From JAKVCB01 sp963578605 (GTDB taxonomy: Bacteria; Planctomycetota; Planctomycetia; Pirellulales; Lacipirellulaceae): a stretch of 58,374 nucleotides of DNA. The stretch is from NCBI GenBank assembly GCA_963578605.1, contig CAUZEA010000026.1:1-58374 (forward strand), written 5' to 3'. A model generated the notes under the pieces. It was not told where the DNA came from and did no database searches. It was given only the letters and a program-made list of their open reading frames with translations. Position numbers and translations under genes: made by a program. Shown here in pieces: positions 25,544 through 33,817 of this stretch. How positions within the stretch are numbered: the first letter of the stretch is position 1; every line of letters begins with the position of its first letter.

Positions 25544-27052
25544 ATGAGAATACAACAACTACTCGAACACCACGGCATTGTCATGAATCCGTTCGCGGAG
25601 GAAGACGCGCAAACCGATCCCGTATTTAAGGAGCGCTGTCGTGACGGCACCCATCACCCGGTTTGGGATAAGGTCTATGGGAATCCGACTGACCCGGCTA
25701 CTTCGATCGTCTTTGGAGAAAAAGGAGCGGGTAAAACGGCGATGCGAATGCAGATTTCCGGTCGTATCGCCGATCACAACTCACAGCACAAGGATGGCCG
25801 GATTTACATCATCGGGTACGACGACTTTAATCCCTTCCTCGATCGATTCGCCGATCGTTTCAGTGCTCGTAAACAACGTGACCCGGCCAGGATACTTGCC
25901 GAATGGAAACTGTGGGATCACATGGATGCGATTCTCTCGCTTGGTGTAACCGGCCTGGTCGATCGGTTGCTGGATATTCCGAAGCCAAGTGGTTCTCAGG
26001 CAAACCGCCTTCCAGCCAAACGTGGCCATAGCCTCGACCGACAGCAAAAACGTGACGTGCTTTTACTTGCCGCCTGTTATGACAACTCTACAAACGAGGC
26101 TTCATCAATTCGTTGGAATCGCCTGAAGCGCAAACTGCATTTTCGCACATGGTTTAGTCGTTGGGACCGACTGCTCGGTTACGTGATGACCATCGCCGTG
26201 GTGGCCGCCGTTGCGTACTCGATCGCGAACTCAAAGGATTGGTTGCGACTGACGCAGGTATGGCCCTACTTGATCGTTGCCCTTGGTTGGGCTCCCTGGC
26301 TGGCACGAGTCTGGAAGTGGTATTTTGAGGCGCGTCGGATTTCACGCAATATCCGCGTCCTTAATCACGACCGGGGTGCCATGCGACGTGCATTGATGCG
26401 TTTCTATGCGAACGATATCAATGGTCAGCCACTCCCGGCCAGGCAACGAACGGATGATCGCTATGAGCTTTTGGCGAAGTTTCACGGAGTACTGCAATCG
26501 CTCGGCTATAGTGGCGTCGTCGTGTTGGTCGATTGTGTTGATGAACCGCATTTGATCACTGGTTCGGTGCAGCGAATGAAGGCTCTCATTTGGCCAATGC
26601 TGGACAACAAATTCCTCAAGCAGCCAGGGATTGGCCTCAAGCTGCTCTTGCCCAGCGAACTCAACGAGTTCCTCGAAAAAGAAAGTCGCGACTTCTACCA
26701 GAGAGCTCGTCTCGACAAGCAGAATATGATTCCTTCGCTCGACTGGACGGGACAGGCACTGTACGATCTGGCTAATACCCGGGTAAAATGTTGTGCCGCT
26801 GGTGGGCAACAACCAGCGGTCCGGTCATTAATCGATAAATCGATCGACGATCAGCGAATCATCGATGCGTTCGCCGCCTTGCGAACTCCCCGCCACTTGT
26901 TCAAGTTCATGTATCGACTTCTGGTCGCCCATTGCAACGCGCATACCGATGATCAACCTGTCTGGGAGGTACCCCAGGAATTGTTCGAAGCCACACTTTC
27001 GGTCTACCGTCGCGACCAGGATGCGATTGATCGTGGCCTCCGCGCCGGATGA
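25544..27052 (+). CDS. Membrane-anchored P-loop NTPase, KAP-like
   Basis: No exact family was recognised. The 502 residues have a Walker A motif GEKGAGKT at 58-65 and a Walker B-like VVVLVDCVDE at 325-334. Two hydrophobic helices (about 211-228 and 239-256) are inserted between the two motifs. That layout matches KAP-type NTPases, in which a membrane pair interrupts the P-loop domain. KAP proteins work at membranes, some in phage defence, and this one has no partner that shows its job. ATG at 25544 is preferred; TTG at 25499 is an alternative. The next gene overlaps no part of it. The closing region RTPRHLFKFMYRLLVAH resembles STAND/KAP arginine-rich ends. Confidence 0.75.
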   Translation: MRIQQLLEHHGIVMNPFAEEDAQTDPVFKERCRDGTHHPVWDKVYGNPTDPATSIVFGEKGAGKTAMRMQISGRIADHNSQHKDGRIYIIGYDDFNPFLDRFADRFSARKQRDPARILAEWKLWDHMDAILSLGVTGLVDRLLDIPKPSGSQANRLPAKRGHSLDRQQKRDVLLLAACYDNSTNEASSIRWNRLKRKLHFRTWFSRWDRLLGYVMTIAVVAAVAYSIANSKDWLRLTQVWPYLIVALGWAPWLARVWKWYFEARRISRNIRVLNHDRGAMRRALMRFYANDINGQPLPARQRTDDRYELLAKFHGVLQSLGYSGVVVLVDCVDEPHLITGSVQRMKALIWPMLDNKFLKQPGIGLKLLLPSELNEFLEKESRDFYQRARLDKQNMIPSLDWTGQALYDLANTRVKCCAAGGQQPAVRSLIDKSIDDQRIIDAFAALRTPRHLFKFMYRLLVAHCNAHTDDQPVWEVPQELFEATLSVYRRDQDAIDRGLRAG

Positions 27053-27129
27053 TCACCCAGCTGGGCCAACCAAAGTAGAACCAAACGGACCAGAATCAAA
27101 GCGGCAGACCGGGTGATGTTGGAGCCGCT

Positions 27130-27578
27130 GTGACGCTCCTCTATATCGCGTTGGGAATTGGAGTCGTGTTGTTCATACGTGGTGCCCTCCGGTCGAGCCC
27201 GTATTGGCCCCGTTCTTTACCCTTTTGATCCAGTGGTTTCTCATCCACACGATCGGAAAAGGCCGTAATTGGGCACGCATCCTCTTATTGGTGGTCGGCA
27301 TCCTCGGAAATCTGGACTCCATTAAACCAACGTTGCACCTTTTGGCTACAAATGAGGCCGCCCGATTGCTTGTCGTCGTGCAATCCGTGATCCAGGTCAT
27401 CGCGATTGTCCTTCTCTTCCAGAAACCATCCTCGGTCTGGTTCAGGGAGGTGAAGGCAAAGAGACAGCAACCCCGGTCTGTGATGACTTACCAACAAGCC
27501 GCTGCACCGGTCGGCGGTTCCGCTACGCTCCATGGTCGCCGGTGGGCCTGGTCGCTAGCACGAGGTTGTTTGGCTTGA
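27130..27578 (+). pseudogene. Small membrane-protein gene split by a frameshift
   Basis: An open frame from GTG 27130 gives VTLLYIALGIGVVLFIRG and stops at TGA 27226-27228. The next frame, open from about 27204, continues with LAPFFTLLIQWFLIHTIGKG, RNWARILLLVVGILGNLDSI and VVVQSVIQVIAIVLLFQKPSS. The two halves read together like one four-helix membrane protein of about 140 residues. I recall a bacterial family with LGIGVVR near the start and GRNWARI in the middle. A single base change in frame between 27175 and 27204 would join them. A sequencing error or a real mutation are both possible. Function is unknown. Confidence 0.6.
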
Positions 27579-27679
27579 CCTTCGCTGATCAATTTGCCAC
27601 ACTCCTCCGCGGAAACTGTGTGACCTGGGTATTGTGTCGATGCGCTACGGTCACGCTTGCCCCCCGCCGGAGTTTTGTG

Positions 27680-28279
27680 ATGGAACGCAATCTGATCGTT
27701 TCTGCCATGGTTGTTGGAATCATCCTACCTGCCGTTGGCTGCACCGAGTCGGCTCCCCCGACGACGACAGAAGCAACTCTGGCTCAACAGGATGCGACGC
27801 TCTCGCCTCCGAAATCAACTGCCCGCAGCTTCTTGCAAGCTGTGATCGACGGCGATACACAACAGGCGACTGGATTGTTGACGCCTCAGGCGATCCAACA
27901 GCTCCAGCAAAGTGGTAAGGCCTTTGCCCCTCCCGGCTTAGAAACAGCTTCGTTTCAAATCGGCGCGGTGCGAAAACTCTCAGACACCCAGGCATTTGTG
28001 CAATGCTATCTGACGGATTCCAGTGCCCAGCAGACAACACGCGAAGAAATGTGTTGCATCGTCAAACTGGTTCACGGTCAGTGGCGCATTTCTGGAATTG
28101 CCTTCAAGATCACACCGAATCAGCGGCCATTCATTCTCGATTTTGAAAAGCCCGCTCACAGTGGACCTGCCCAAGGTCAAATGGTCTTGCAGCAATTCAA
28201 TTCACCTTCCGCACTGACTGAGCCTGCTACCAGTCCGGTCCGTAACGCCCAGAACCCGTCCATCCCGGCCGTTCGATAA
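27680..28279 (+). CDS. Lipoprotein with a DUF4878/NTF2-like domain
   Basis: The 199-residue product starts MERNLIVSAMVVGIILPAVG and has a lipobox PAVGC, so it should be a membrane-anchored lipoprotein. The body reads STARSFLQAVIDGDTQQATGLLTPQA, then FAPPGLETASFQIG and CCIVKLVHGQWRISGIAFKI, the shape of an NTF2-like (DUF4878-type) fold. A disordered Gln/Pro/Ser tail follows. The ATG at 27680 starts the signal peptide. The open frame continues upstream to 27542 but the added part has no recognised sequence. Its role is unknown. Confidence 0.8.
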   Translation: MERNLIVSAMVVGIILPAVGCTESAPPTTTEATLAQQDATLSPPKSTARSFLQAVIDGDTQQATGLLTPQAIQQLQQSGKAFAPPGLETASFQIGAVRKLSDTQAFVQCYLTDSSAQQTTREEMCCIVKLVHGQWRISGIAFKITPNQRPFILDFEKPAHSGPAQGQMVLQQFNSPSALTEPATSPVRNAQNPSIPAVR

Positions 28280-28969
28280 GGTCACGGCATAGGGGTTGCG
28301 ATCCCCAGTCAGGCGATTGGCGGACCTCCCTACCCAGCTTAATGGCACAAATCCGTACGTTAAGTTGTCAATGACAAAAAAAATTTGTGCCGTACGTTCC
28401 TTGCGTCGTCCGTCTCGTCGTTTTCGCGCTGCCCAGTCTTGTCCGTGATTTGAGCCATTGGATGAGAGTTACCCTCACGGGACTCATGACCCTCATCCGT
28501 TCATAAATGAACCGGAAAACCCCAGGCCAAGCTTTCCTCTCGCTTGGTCGGGTCGAGTGCTTTGGCAAGCCCCCCGGTTGATTGACCACCCAGAACCGGT
28601 CCTCCGGTCCGAGTGCGTTATGTTCAGCCCTCTTGTGCTGATACTTTCTACCCTTTCAACCGATATGGTAAATTCAACCCATTCAACCCAAAAATACTGC
28701 TCTTCCCATATTGACAGTTTATTGTGGGCGTACTAACTTTTCCTAAAGGCTTCAGACAACCCAACGTAAAAGTTGTTTCAAAAGGACTTTGTGGAAAGTT
28801 CACCAAACTACAACCCGGTTTGCCTTCCATCAGAACGTTGGCATTGCCGGTTCGAATATATCGGGACATCTAATTGAAAGGAGATGGCGGACCTGGGTTT
28901 TTATGAAGTGGGGCAGTTACAACCTGCCGTTTGGAATTCACTCAAACCTAACTTTGGAGGAATTGATTG
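28280..28969. other. 690-base spacer with inverted repeat and candidate promoter
   Basis: No gene is supported. GGCACAAAT (28344-28352) and ATTTGTGCC (28383-28391) form a 9-bp inverted repeat with a 30-base loop. CCGTACGTT follows each arm (28353-28361 and 28390-28398), so the two elements together look duplicated. The region 28640-28760 is AT-rich, with TTGACA at 28711-28716 and TAACTT 17 bases later (28734-28739), a weak -35/-10 pair for the Cys-rich gene. Confidence 0.5.
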
Positions 28970-29326
28970 ATGGCCGTTGGTAAAATGCGTAGTTTAGTTT
29001 TAGGAATGGCTGCCGTTGCCATTTGCATGGTTGCTTTCGAGAGTGAGGCGAACGCCTTCTTTGGGCGGGAATGTTGTTTCAGAGACTGCAACTGTTGTGG
29101 CATTGGCTTGTTTCGGGGCAACAGATGCGGATGTGAAGACTGCGGAGACTGCGGAGAATGCAGAGAATGCAGAGAATGTTGCGAGGAAACTTCCGATCGT
29201 TGTTGCAGGCGTGGTCTTTTCCGTCGCCATCGTTGCTGCTGCTCGAATGGTGCTGTGGAAGTAGACATCCTGGAAGTGGAGGGCAACTCAGGAGCTGCCC
29301 CCGAAAAAGCCGCTGCCGGGGCCTGA
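28970..29326 (+). CDS. Small secreted protein with 18 cysteines
   Basis: The 118-residue product has a signal peptide (MRSLVLGMAAVAICMVAFE, likely cut after ANA). The mature part has 18 Cys before residue 93. Two modules repeat the pattern CC-x2-GLFR-x2-RC-x-C (CCGIGLFRGNRCGC and CCRRGLFRRHRCCC). Between them is a run of C-x2-C steps (EDCGDCGECRECRECC) coded by a near-9-bp repeat. Possible roles are metal binding or a disulfide-rich surface protein; neither is shown. GGAGG at 28956-28960 sets the ATG at 28970. A TTG lies one codon earlier. The gene has its own spacer promoter and terminator. Confidence 0.85.
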   Translation: MAVGKMRSLVLGMAAVAICMVAFESEANAFFGRECCFRDCNCCGIGLFRGNRCGCEDCGDCGECRECRECCEETSDRCCRRGLFRRHRCCCSNGAVEVDILEVEGNSGAAPEKAAAGA

Positions 29327-29356
29327 CTTCGACTGCTAGCAAGTCGTGAAACCGAT

Positions 29357-29390
29357 CAAGCCAGGTCTCACAGGGCCTGGCTTGTTTTCT
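29357..29390 (+). terminator. Intrinsic terminator of the Cys-rich gene
   Basis: CAAGCCAGG (29357-29365) pairs with CCTGGCTTG (29376-29384) around a 10-base loop. TTTTCT follows directly, a standard rho-independent terminator on the plus strand, 31 bases after the stop codon. Confidence 0.85.
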
Positions 29391-29451
29391 GCGCAAGCGG
29401 TAGCCTCGCATTCCCGTAGCATCATGGCATTGCTATAGTTCGCCACTACCG

Positions 29452-30264
29452 ATGTCCAGCAATCTACCAACGGGCTATTTCATGCGCTTTTGCGTTGAGT
29501 TATCGATATTCAGTGGACCGCTCGACTTGTTGATTTATCTGGTTCGCAAACACGAATTGGATGTGACCGACATACCGATCGCGCTGGTAACCGAGCAATA
29601 CCTCGAACACTTGGCGATTCTGGAGCAGATCGATGTGAATGCCGCGGGTGAGTTCCTGGAAATGGCAAGCAGGTTGATTGAGATTAAGTCGCGGATGGTG
29701 CTGCCTCAAACCGAGGAGTCCGCCGACGAGGTGGAGGACCCTCGCCAGGACCTGGTGCAGCATTTGCTTGAATACAAGCAATATCGGGACGCCGCGAGCT
29801 TACTGGCGGAACGGAGTCGGCAATGGCAAAACCGTTTTTCGCGGGTTGTCGACGAGTTGCCACCTCGAGTACGTAATGTGGCAGACCAACCGATCCAGCA
29901 AGTGGAACTATGGGACCTGGTCAGTGCCTTTGGCAGGATCATGCGAGGAAGGGCAGAAAGCTCGGGACCCGACAGTATTCGATATGACGAAACGCCGATC
30001 CGCGTATTTATGCACCGCATTCATGACCAGCTGACACACCATCAGAAGCTGGCTTTTTCCCAACTATTCTCAAGTTCGGTACACCGCTCAACAACGGTTG
30101 GCATGTTTCTGGCTGTACTTGAACTGATCCGACATCGGTGGGTGAGTGCGACTCAGGAATCGCTGTTTGGCGAGATCTGGATTGAGCCAGGCGAACGGCC
30201 GTTACCCAGAGAACTCGACAACCTGAGCGACGTTGAGGAATATACTTCAAACCGGGCAGCGTAG
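29452..30264 (+). CDS. scpA: Segregation and condensation protein A
   Basis: ScpA is the kleisin that links SMC heads and helps condense chromosomes. The 270 residues contain ELSIFSGPLDLLIYLVRKHE (the kleisin N-terminal helix), ASRLIEIKSRMVLP, DLVQHLLEYKQYRDAASLLAE and TTVGMFLAVLELIRH, all family motifs. The start may be ATG 29452 or ATG 29482, since the conserved part begins at the second. Neither has a good ribosome binding site. scpB is not nearby. Confidence 0.94.
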   Translation: MSSNLPTGYFMRFCVELSIFSGPLDLLIYLVRKHELDVTDIPIALVTEQYLEHLAILEQIDVNAAGEFLEMASRLIEIKSRMVLPQTEESADEVEDPRQDLVQHLLEYKQYRDAASLLAERSRQWQNRFSRVVDELPPRVRNVADQPIQQVELWDLVSAFGRIMRGRAESSGPDSIRYDETPIRVFMHRIHDQLTHHQKLAFSQLFSSSVHRSTTVGMFLAVLELIRHRWVSATQESLFGEIWIEPGERPLPRELDNLSDVEEYTSNRAA

Positions 30265-30493
30265 ATCCAACTGTTATCGCTGATCGCTATCTGCCCTCCT
30301 GACCGGCGTGTCCTACTCACCGGCCTTTGACACTGATCGGCGCGAACCAGCGTACCTAGTGGGCGTCACATTCGCCAAAAGCCAAAAGGCAACGTCGCCC
30401 CTTTCCGACATGCCGCGGCGGGCGCTAAACTAGGGATATACCATTCGCCCTGCCGCACATCTGGGGCTGGGCTGCACCCAGGCACTCCTCTCG

Positions 30494-31333
30494 ATGATCA
30501 ATAATCTCCCCGTCAAAACGCTTGAGCACGGCAAGCTAACGATTGAAGGCTACAGTCGGGCCGCGGTACAGACGTATTGGCGGATTCCCGAACTCAAGCT
30601 CGGCTTTGATTTGGGTGGACAGCCATGGTCGTTCATGGGTACCGATACCTGGTTTGTGACCCATGGTCATCTTGATCACATTGCGGCCCTGCCCGTGTAT
30701 GTAGCCCGCAGACGAATGATGAAGATGACTCCGCCTACGATTTACTTGCCAGTTAGTACCATCCCTGCTCTCCGGGAAATCTTGCAACAATTTACACGTC
30801 TTGACCGGGGGCGTCTTCCGTGCGAACTGGTTGGCACATCTCCAGGTGAAGAAATCGAACTTTCTCGCGACTTGATCGTGTCGGTCAGCGAGACAGCACA
30901 TACCGTACCTTCTTTGGGGTACGTTGTGTGGGAACGCCGCCGGAAGCTTATGGCCCAGTATCGCGATTTGAGTGGCGATCAGATTCGCGATCTCCGTCTG
31001 GCTGGCAAGGATGTTACGGATGAGGTGCGTACGCCGATCGTCGCTTACCTGGGTGACAGCGCGCCACCAGGCCTCGACAATTGTCCCGCCATGTACCAAG
31101 CCAAAATATTGATTTGCGAGATGACGTTTGTTGCACCAAATCATCGACGCGAGAAAATCCACAAAACTGGGCACCTGCATCTGGATGACATTGTTGAGCG
31201 GCGGGATCGTTTTCAAAACGAGTTGGTCATCGCTAGTCATCTCAGCACGAGATACCATTCCAAAACGGTCCACAACATGGTCACCCAGAAACTGCCAGAC
31301 ATGCTCGATGGGCGACTGCACCTGTGGTTGTGA
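30494..31333 (+). CDS. MBL-fold hydrolase, RNase Z-like
   Basis: The 279 residues carry the metallo-beta-lactamase motif THGHLDH at 56-62, with later metal positions in SETAHTVPSLGYV, VAYLGDSAPPGL (Asp) and VIASHLSTRYH. The fold and motif order fit RNase Z-like enzymes, which trim tRNA 3-prime ends or cleave phosphodiesters. The family's typical exosite loop is not obvious. A second function cannot be excluded. A convergent reductase gene ends 67 bases after it. Confidence 0.85.
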   Translation: MINNLPVKTLEHGKLTIEGYSRAAVQTYWRIPELKLGFDLGGQPWSFMGTDTWFVTHGHLDHIAALPVYVARRRMMKMTPPTIYLPVSTIPALREILQQFTRLDRGRLPCELVGTSPGEEIELSRDLIVSVSETAHTVPSLGYVVWERRRKLMAQYRDLSGDQIRDLRLAGKDVTDEVRTPIVAYLGDSAPPGLDNCPAMYQAKILICEMTFVAPNHRREKIHKTGHLHLDDIVERRDRFQNELVIASHLSTRYHSKTVHNMVTQKLPDMLDGRLHLWL

Positions 31334-31400
31334 TTGTACGAACCATTGCTGATGGACAGGTCAAAGCACCGTTTTGAATCTTGCCAGCAGACCTCGAAGA

Positions 31401-32459
31401 TCAAACTGCTGTCTGCTCTGCTTGCAGCCGGTCGATGACCTCCTGGCGATCGAAGAAGGTGTTGTCCGGTCGCGATTCAAGCTCGTGCACCATGCGTGCA
31501 ATTTCCTGGTTAATAGGGGCCGCAGTGCCGGCCGTCCTGGCTAGACGCACAACCTCTGCATTAATGTGTTCGACCTCGGTCATTTTGCCATGCAAGAGAT
31601 CCTGGTAAAGCGAAAACACAATCGGTCGACGTTTGTAGATCTGACGAGCCCAAAAGGAAATGACACCGCGCAACACCGGGCGTTCGAGCATCCGCATCAA
31701 CCGCTGCAGCCTGGCAAGGTTGGATCGCCCCGGGACCGGCTCGAGCTCGATTTGAGCAGCCTCGTAGACCCGCAGACATTCTTCGACAATAGGACGGCCT
31801 ACTACCCGTCTCCAGGTGGTGTGGCAAAGACATTCGGTGATGAAGTTCGAAGCCGACAGGCAGGACGCATAACCGAGGGCATTGATCGTGAGCTTGTTGT
31901 AGCGCATGCCAACCGCGTTGGGATGTGCCAGGAACTTCAAACCGACGACGCGAATGCGTTTCAGCAAATTCGTCGCCTGGGTGACATGTTGCCCCATCGA
32001 GCAACCTGCTGCAGGCCCAAATATCGTGAATCCATCCAATTGGAGGCTGACCTCGCCCGGTGTGAGCAGGGCGACGTTCGTGGCCGTCATACCCATCACA
32101 AGGTGATCGGGGGCAACGTACTTCAGGAGGAGATGGTCGTTGATTCCGTTCTGAATCGAAACGACCGTTGCATTGCCGAGGTAAGGTTGAGCGGCACGAA
32201 TGGCATCCTCGGTTCCCTGCGACTTGACGGTCATCAACACGTAGTCGGAACCGGCAATCGCGGCTACATCCTGGGTATTTTTGATCGGGACGGACTGCTT
32301 GCCCCACGGTCCAGCCAATTCAATCACCCCGCGCTGGCTGAGCGTTTTACCATGCTCACCGCGCGTCACCAGGAGTACCTCAAGGTCCCTGGCTTGCTGT
32401 TGGAGCAATCCTCCAAACATGGAACCAATGGCACCCGCGCCAAGTACGCTAACTTTCAT
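31401..32459 (-). CDS. Ketopantoate reductase-like NADPH oxidoreductase
   Basis: The 352 residues start MKVSVLGAGAIGSMFGG, a Rossmann nucleotide site. They also have SIQNGIND, TVKSQGTEDA and the C-terminal NKLTINALGYASCLSASNF, the catalytic Lys and Asn of ketopantoate reductases (ApbA/PanE). The protein is longer than PanE (about 300), and basic stretches such as RRPIVFSLYQDL differ. It may act on another 2-oxo acid. ATG at 32459 is preferred to one two codons earlier. It lies 39 bases downstream of the desaturase on the same strand. Confidence 0.82.
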   Translation of the reverse strand: MKVSVLGAGAIGSMFGGLLQQQARDLEVLLVTRGEHGKTLSQRGVIELAGPWGKQSVPIKNTQDVAAIAGSDYVLMTVKSQGTEDAIRAAQPYLGNATVVSIQNGINDHLLLKYVAPDHLVMGMTATNVALLTPGEVSLQLDGFTIFGPAAGCSMGQHVTQATNLLKRIRVVGLKFLAHPNAVGMRYNKLTINALGYASCLSASNFITECLCHTTWRRVVGRPIVEECLRVYEAAQIELEPVPGRSNLARLQRLMRMLERPVLRGVISFWARQIYKRRPIVFSLYQDLLHGKMTEVEHINAEVVRLARTAGTAAPINQEIARMVHELESRPDNTFFDRQEVIDRLQAEQTAV

Positions 32460-32498
32460 AAACAAGTTGGATGTTGAGAGTTCTGGGCTGGCGGCCCG

Positions 32499-33650
32499 TT
32501 ATGATTCACCCGGCAAGAAACCAGCTGTATCGAGCTTGCGATCTCCGGAATCGTGCGGATCATCACTGCGGATTTCCTCAAGTTTGTTGTCCGCCAAGTT
32601 ACCTTGCTGAAGATAAGTGCGTGACGGGTGTGCCAAGACATCAAGGACGATCGGATATTCTGGCGAAAGTGGGCCCTTGAGAAAGAATCCATCGCAAATC
32701 ACGACGTTGTCACGATAAGGACCAAATCGCATCATGGTTTGATGGGCCCGCCGGAGGCGGTGCCACGGTATGGTTGGAAACATGTGGTGCAGTACATGAT
32801 TCCATTCGCCGTAGGGGAAAAAGATCTCTCGCTCAAACCGATAGCCTTCGTAGACACGGCTGTTCGTGTAATCGCCATTGTCGGGGTAGTTGCCGTGATG
32901 GGCAATCTCGCGAATGAAAAGCGCAGCCGGGTAAACGGTGACGATCGGTGCGATCCAGAACAGAAAATAGTAGTGCCACCATCCAAACCAGGTTAAAACG
33001 ACGGCTAGGGTTACGTAGTAGCCCGCCCGGAGCAGGAACATCCAGGGTTGTTTGAGTGGTTGATTCTTTTCGGGTTTTGCCGTCGGCTCCCTTATGAAAG
33101 CAACGTATTCTGCCCGCCCCTTCAAGTAGCTGTAAGCCTTGTGCGGCAGCATTTGTAGAAACAGGTATTCCCCTAAGAAACGCAACTTGCTCACGGGAAA
33201 TTCGCGAGTCTGGTGCGCGCCAAGCCGTTTCAGGTCAGGATCGTTCTCAGGGTCATTCACGTGGCGATGATGTCCCCAATGCCCCGCACGATAATTGTTG
33301 ATCTTGGCAAAAAACGGGAAGCAAACCAATAAATTGGCGGCAATGTCGTTGAGTAGACGGTTCTTGAAAAGCAAAAAGTGGCTTGATTCGTGAACCAGGC
33401 AACTGAGACGATTTTGAGTCCACAGCCCAATTGCCAGTACGGTCAGCATGTAGACCGGCAAGATCCACCACCGTGACCAACCATGGGCCACGATCCAATG
33501 ATAAGTCGCCATACAAATCGCGACGAAAACAGCGTAGGTGACATATTCCTGGAGGAGGATTCGCCAGTTGGTGAAATTATTGGGCGCGCAGAGCTTGTGG
33601 ATTTCAGCGTACATTTCGCGCCGGGAAAGATCTGCAGACGCTGTGTTCAT
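32499..33650 (-). CDS. Membrane fatty-acid desaturase family protein
   Basis: A diiron membrane enzyme that probably adds a double bond or hydroxyl group to an acyl chain or isoprenoid. The 383 residues contain three His boxes: HESSH at 87-91, HWGHHRH at 124-130 and NHVLHHMFPTIPWH near 295. Hydrophobic helices flank them (YVTYAVFVAICMATYHWI, WWILPVYMLTVLAI, YYVTLAVVLTWFGWW). The substrate is not clear. ATG at 33650 is used; GTG at 33665 is an alternative. It is divergent from the ATP-grasp gene (167-base gap) and followed by the reductase gene. Confidence 0.9.
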   Translation of the reverse strand: MNTASADLSRREMYAEIHKLCAPNNFTNWRILLQEYVTYAVFVAICMATYHWIVAHGWSRWWILPVYMLTVLAIGLWTQNRLSCLVHESSHFLLFKNRLLNDIAANLLVCFPFFAKINNYRAGHWGHHRHVNDPENDPDLKRLGAHQTREFPVSKLRFLGEYLFLQMLPHKAYSYLKGRAEYVAFIREPTAKPEKNQPLKQPWMFLLRAGYYVTLAVVLTWFGWWHYYFLFWIAPIVTVYPAALFIREIAHHGNYPDNGDYTNSRVYEGYRFEREIFFPYGEWNHVLHHMFPTIPWHRLRRAHQTMMRFGPYRDNVVICDGFFLKGPLSPEYPIVLDVLAHPSRTYLQQGNLADNKLEEIRSDDPHDSGDRKLDTAGFLPGES

Positions 33651-33817
33651 GGTAAGGTACTTCACTGCCCCGACTTACGTCGGTCATACAATGGGCCTAC
33701 AATGTCCGGTGTGGCCTGCTCCTGAGGACCGCTTGGTGGGTGAACCTGGCCAGATAATCCTAGTTTATCCGAATCTCTGAAATATCAAATACCGCAAGTT
33801 GGGTTAAATAGGCAAAA

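Noticed and set aside
28840..28870. tRNA T-arm GGTTCGAAT
   Set aside because: The bases around it do not form a T-stem or an acceptor stem, and no anticodon arm is found upstream.
31566..32477. 303-residue open frame on the plus strand
   Set aside because: It is antisense to the ketopantoate reductase-like gene, which has clear motifs; the shadow has none.
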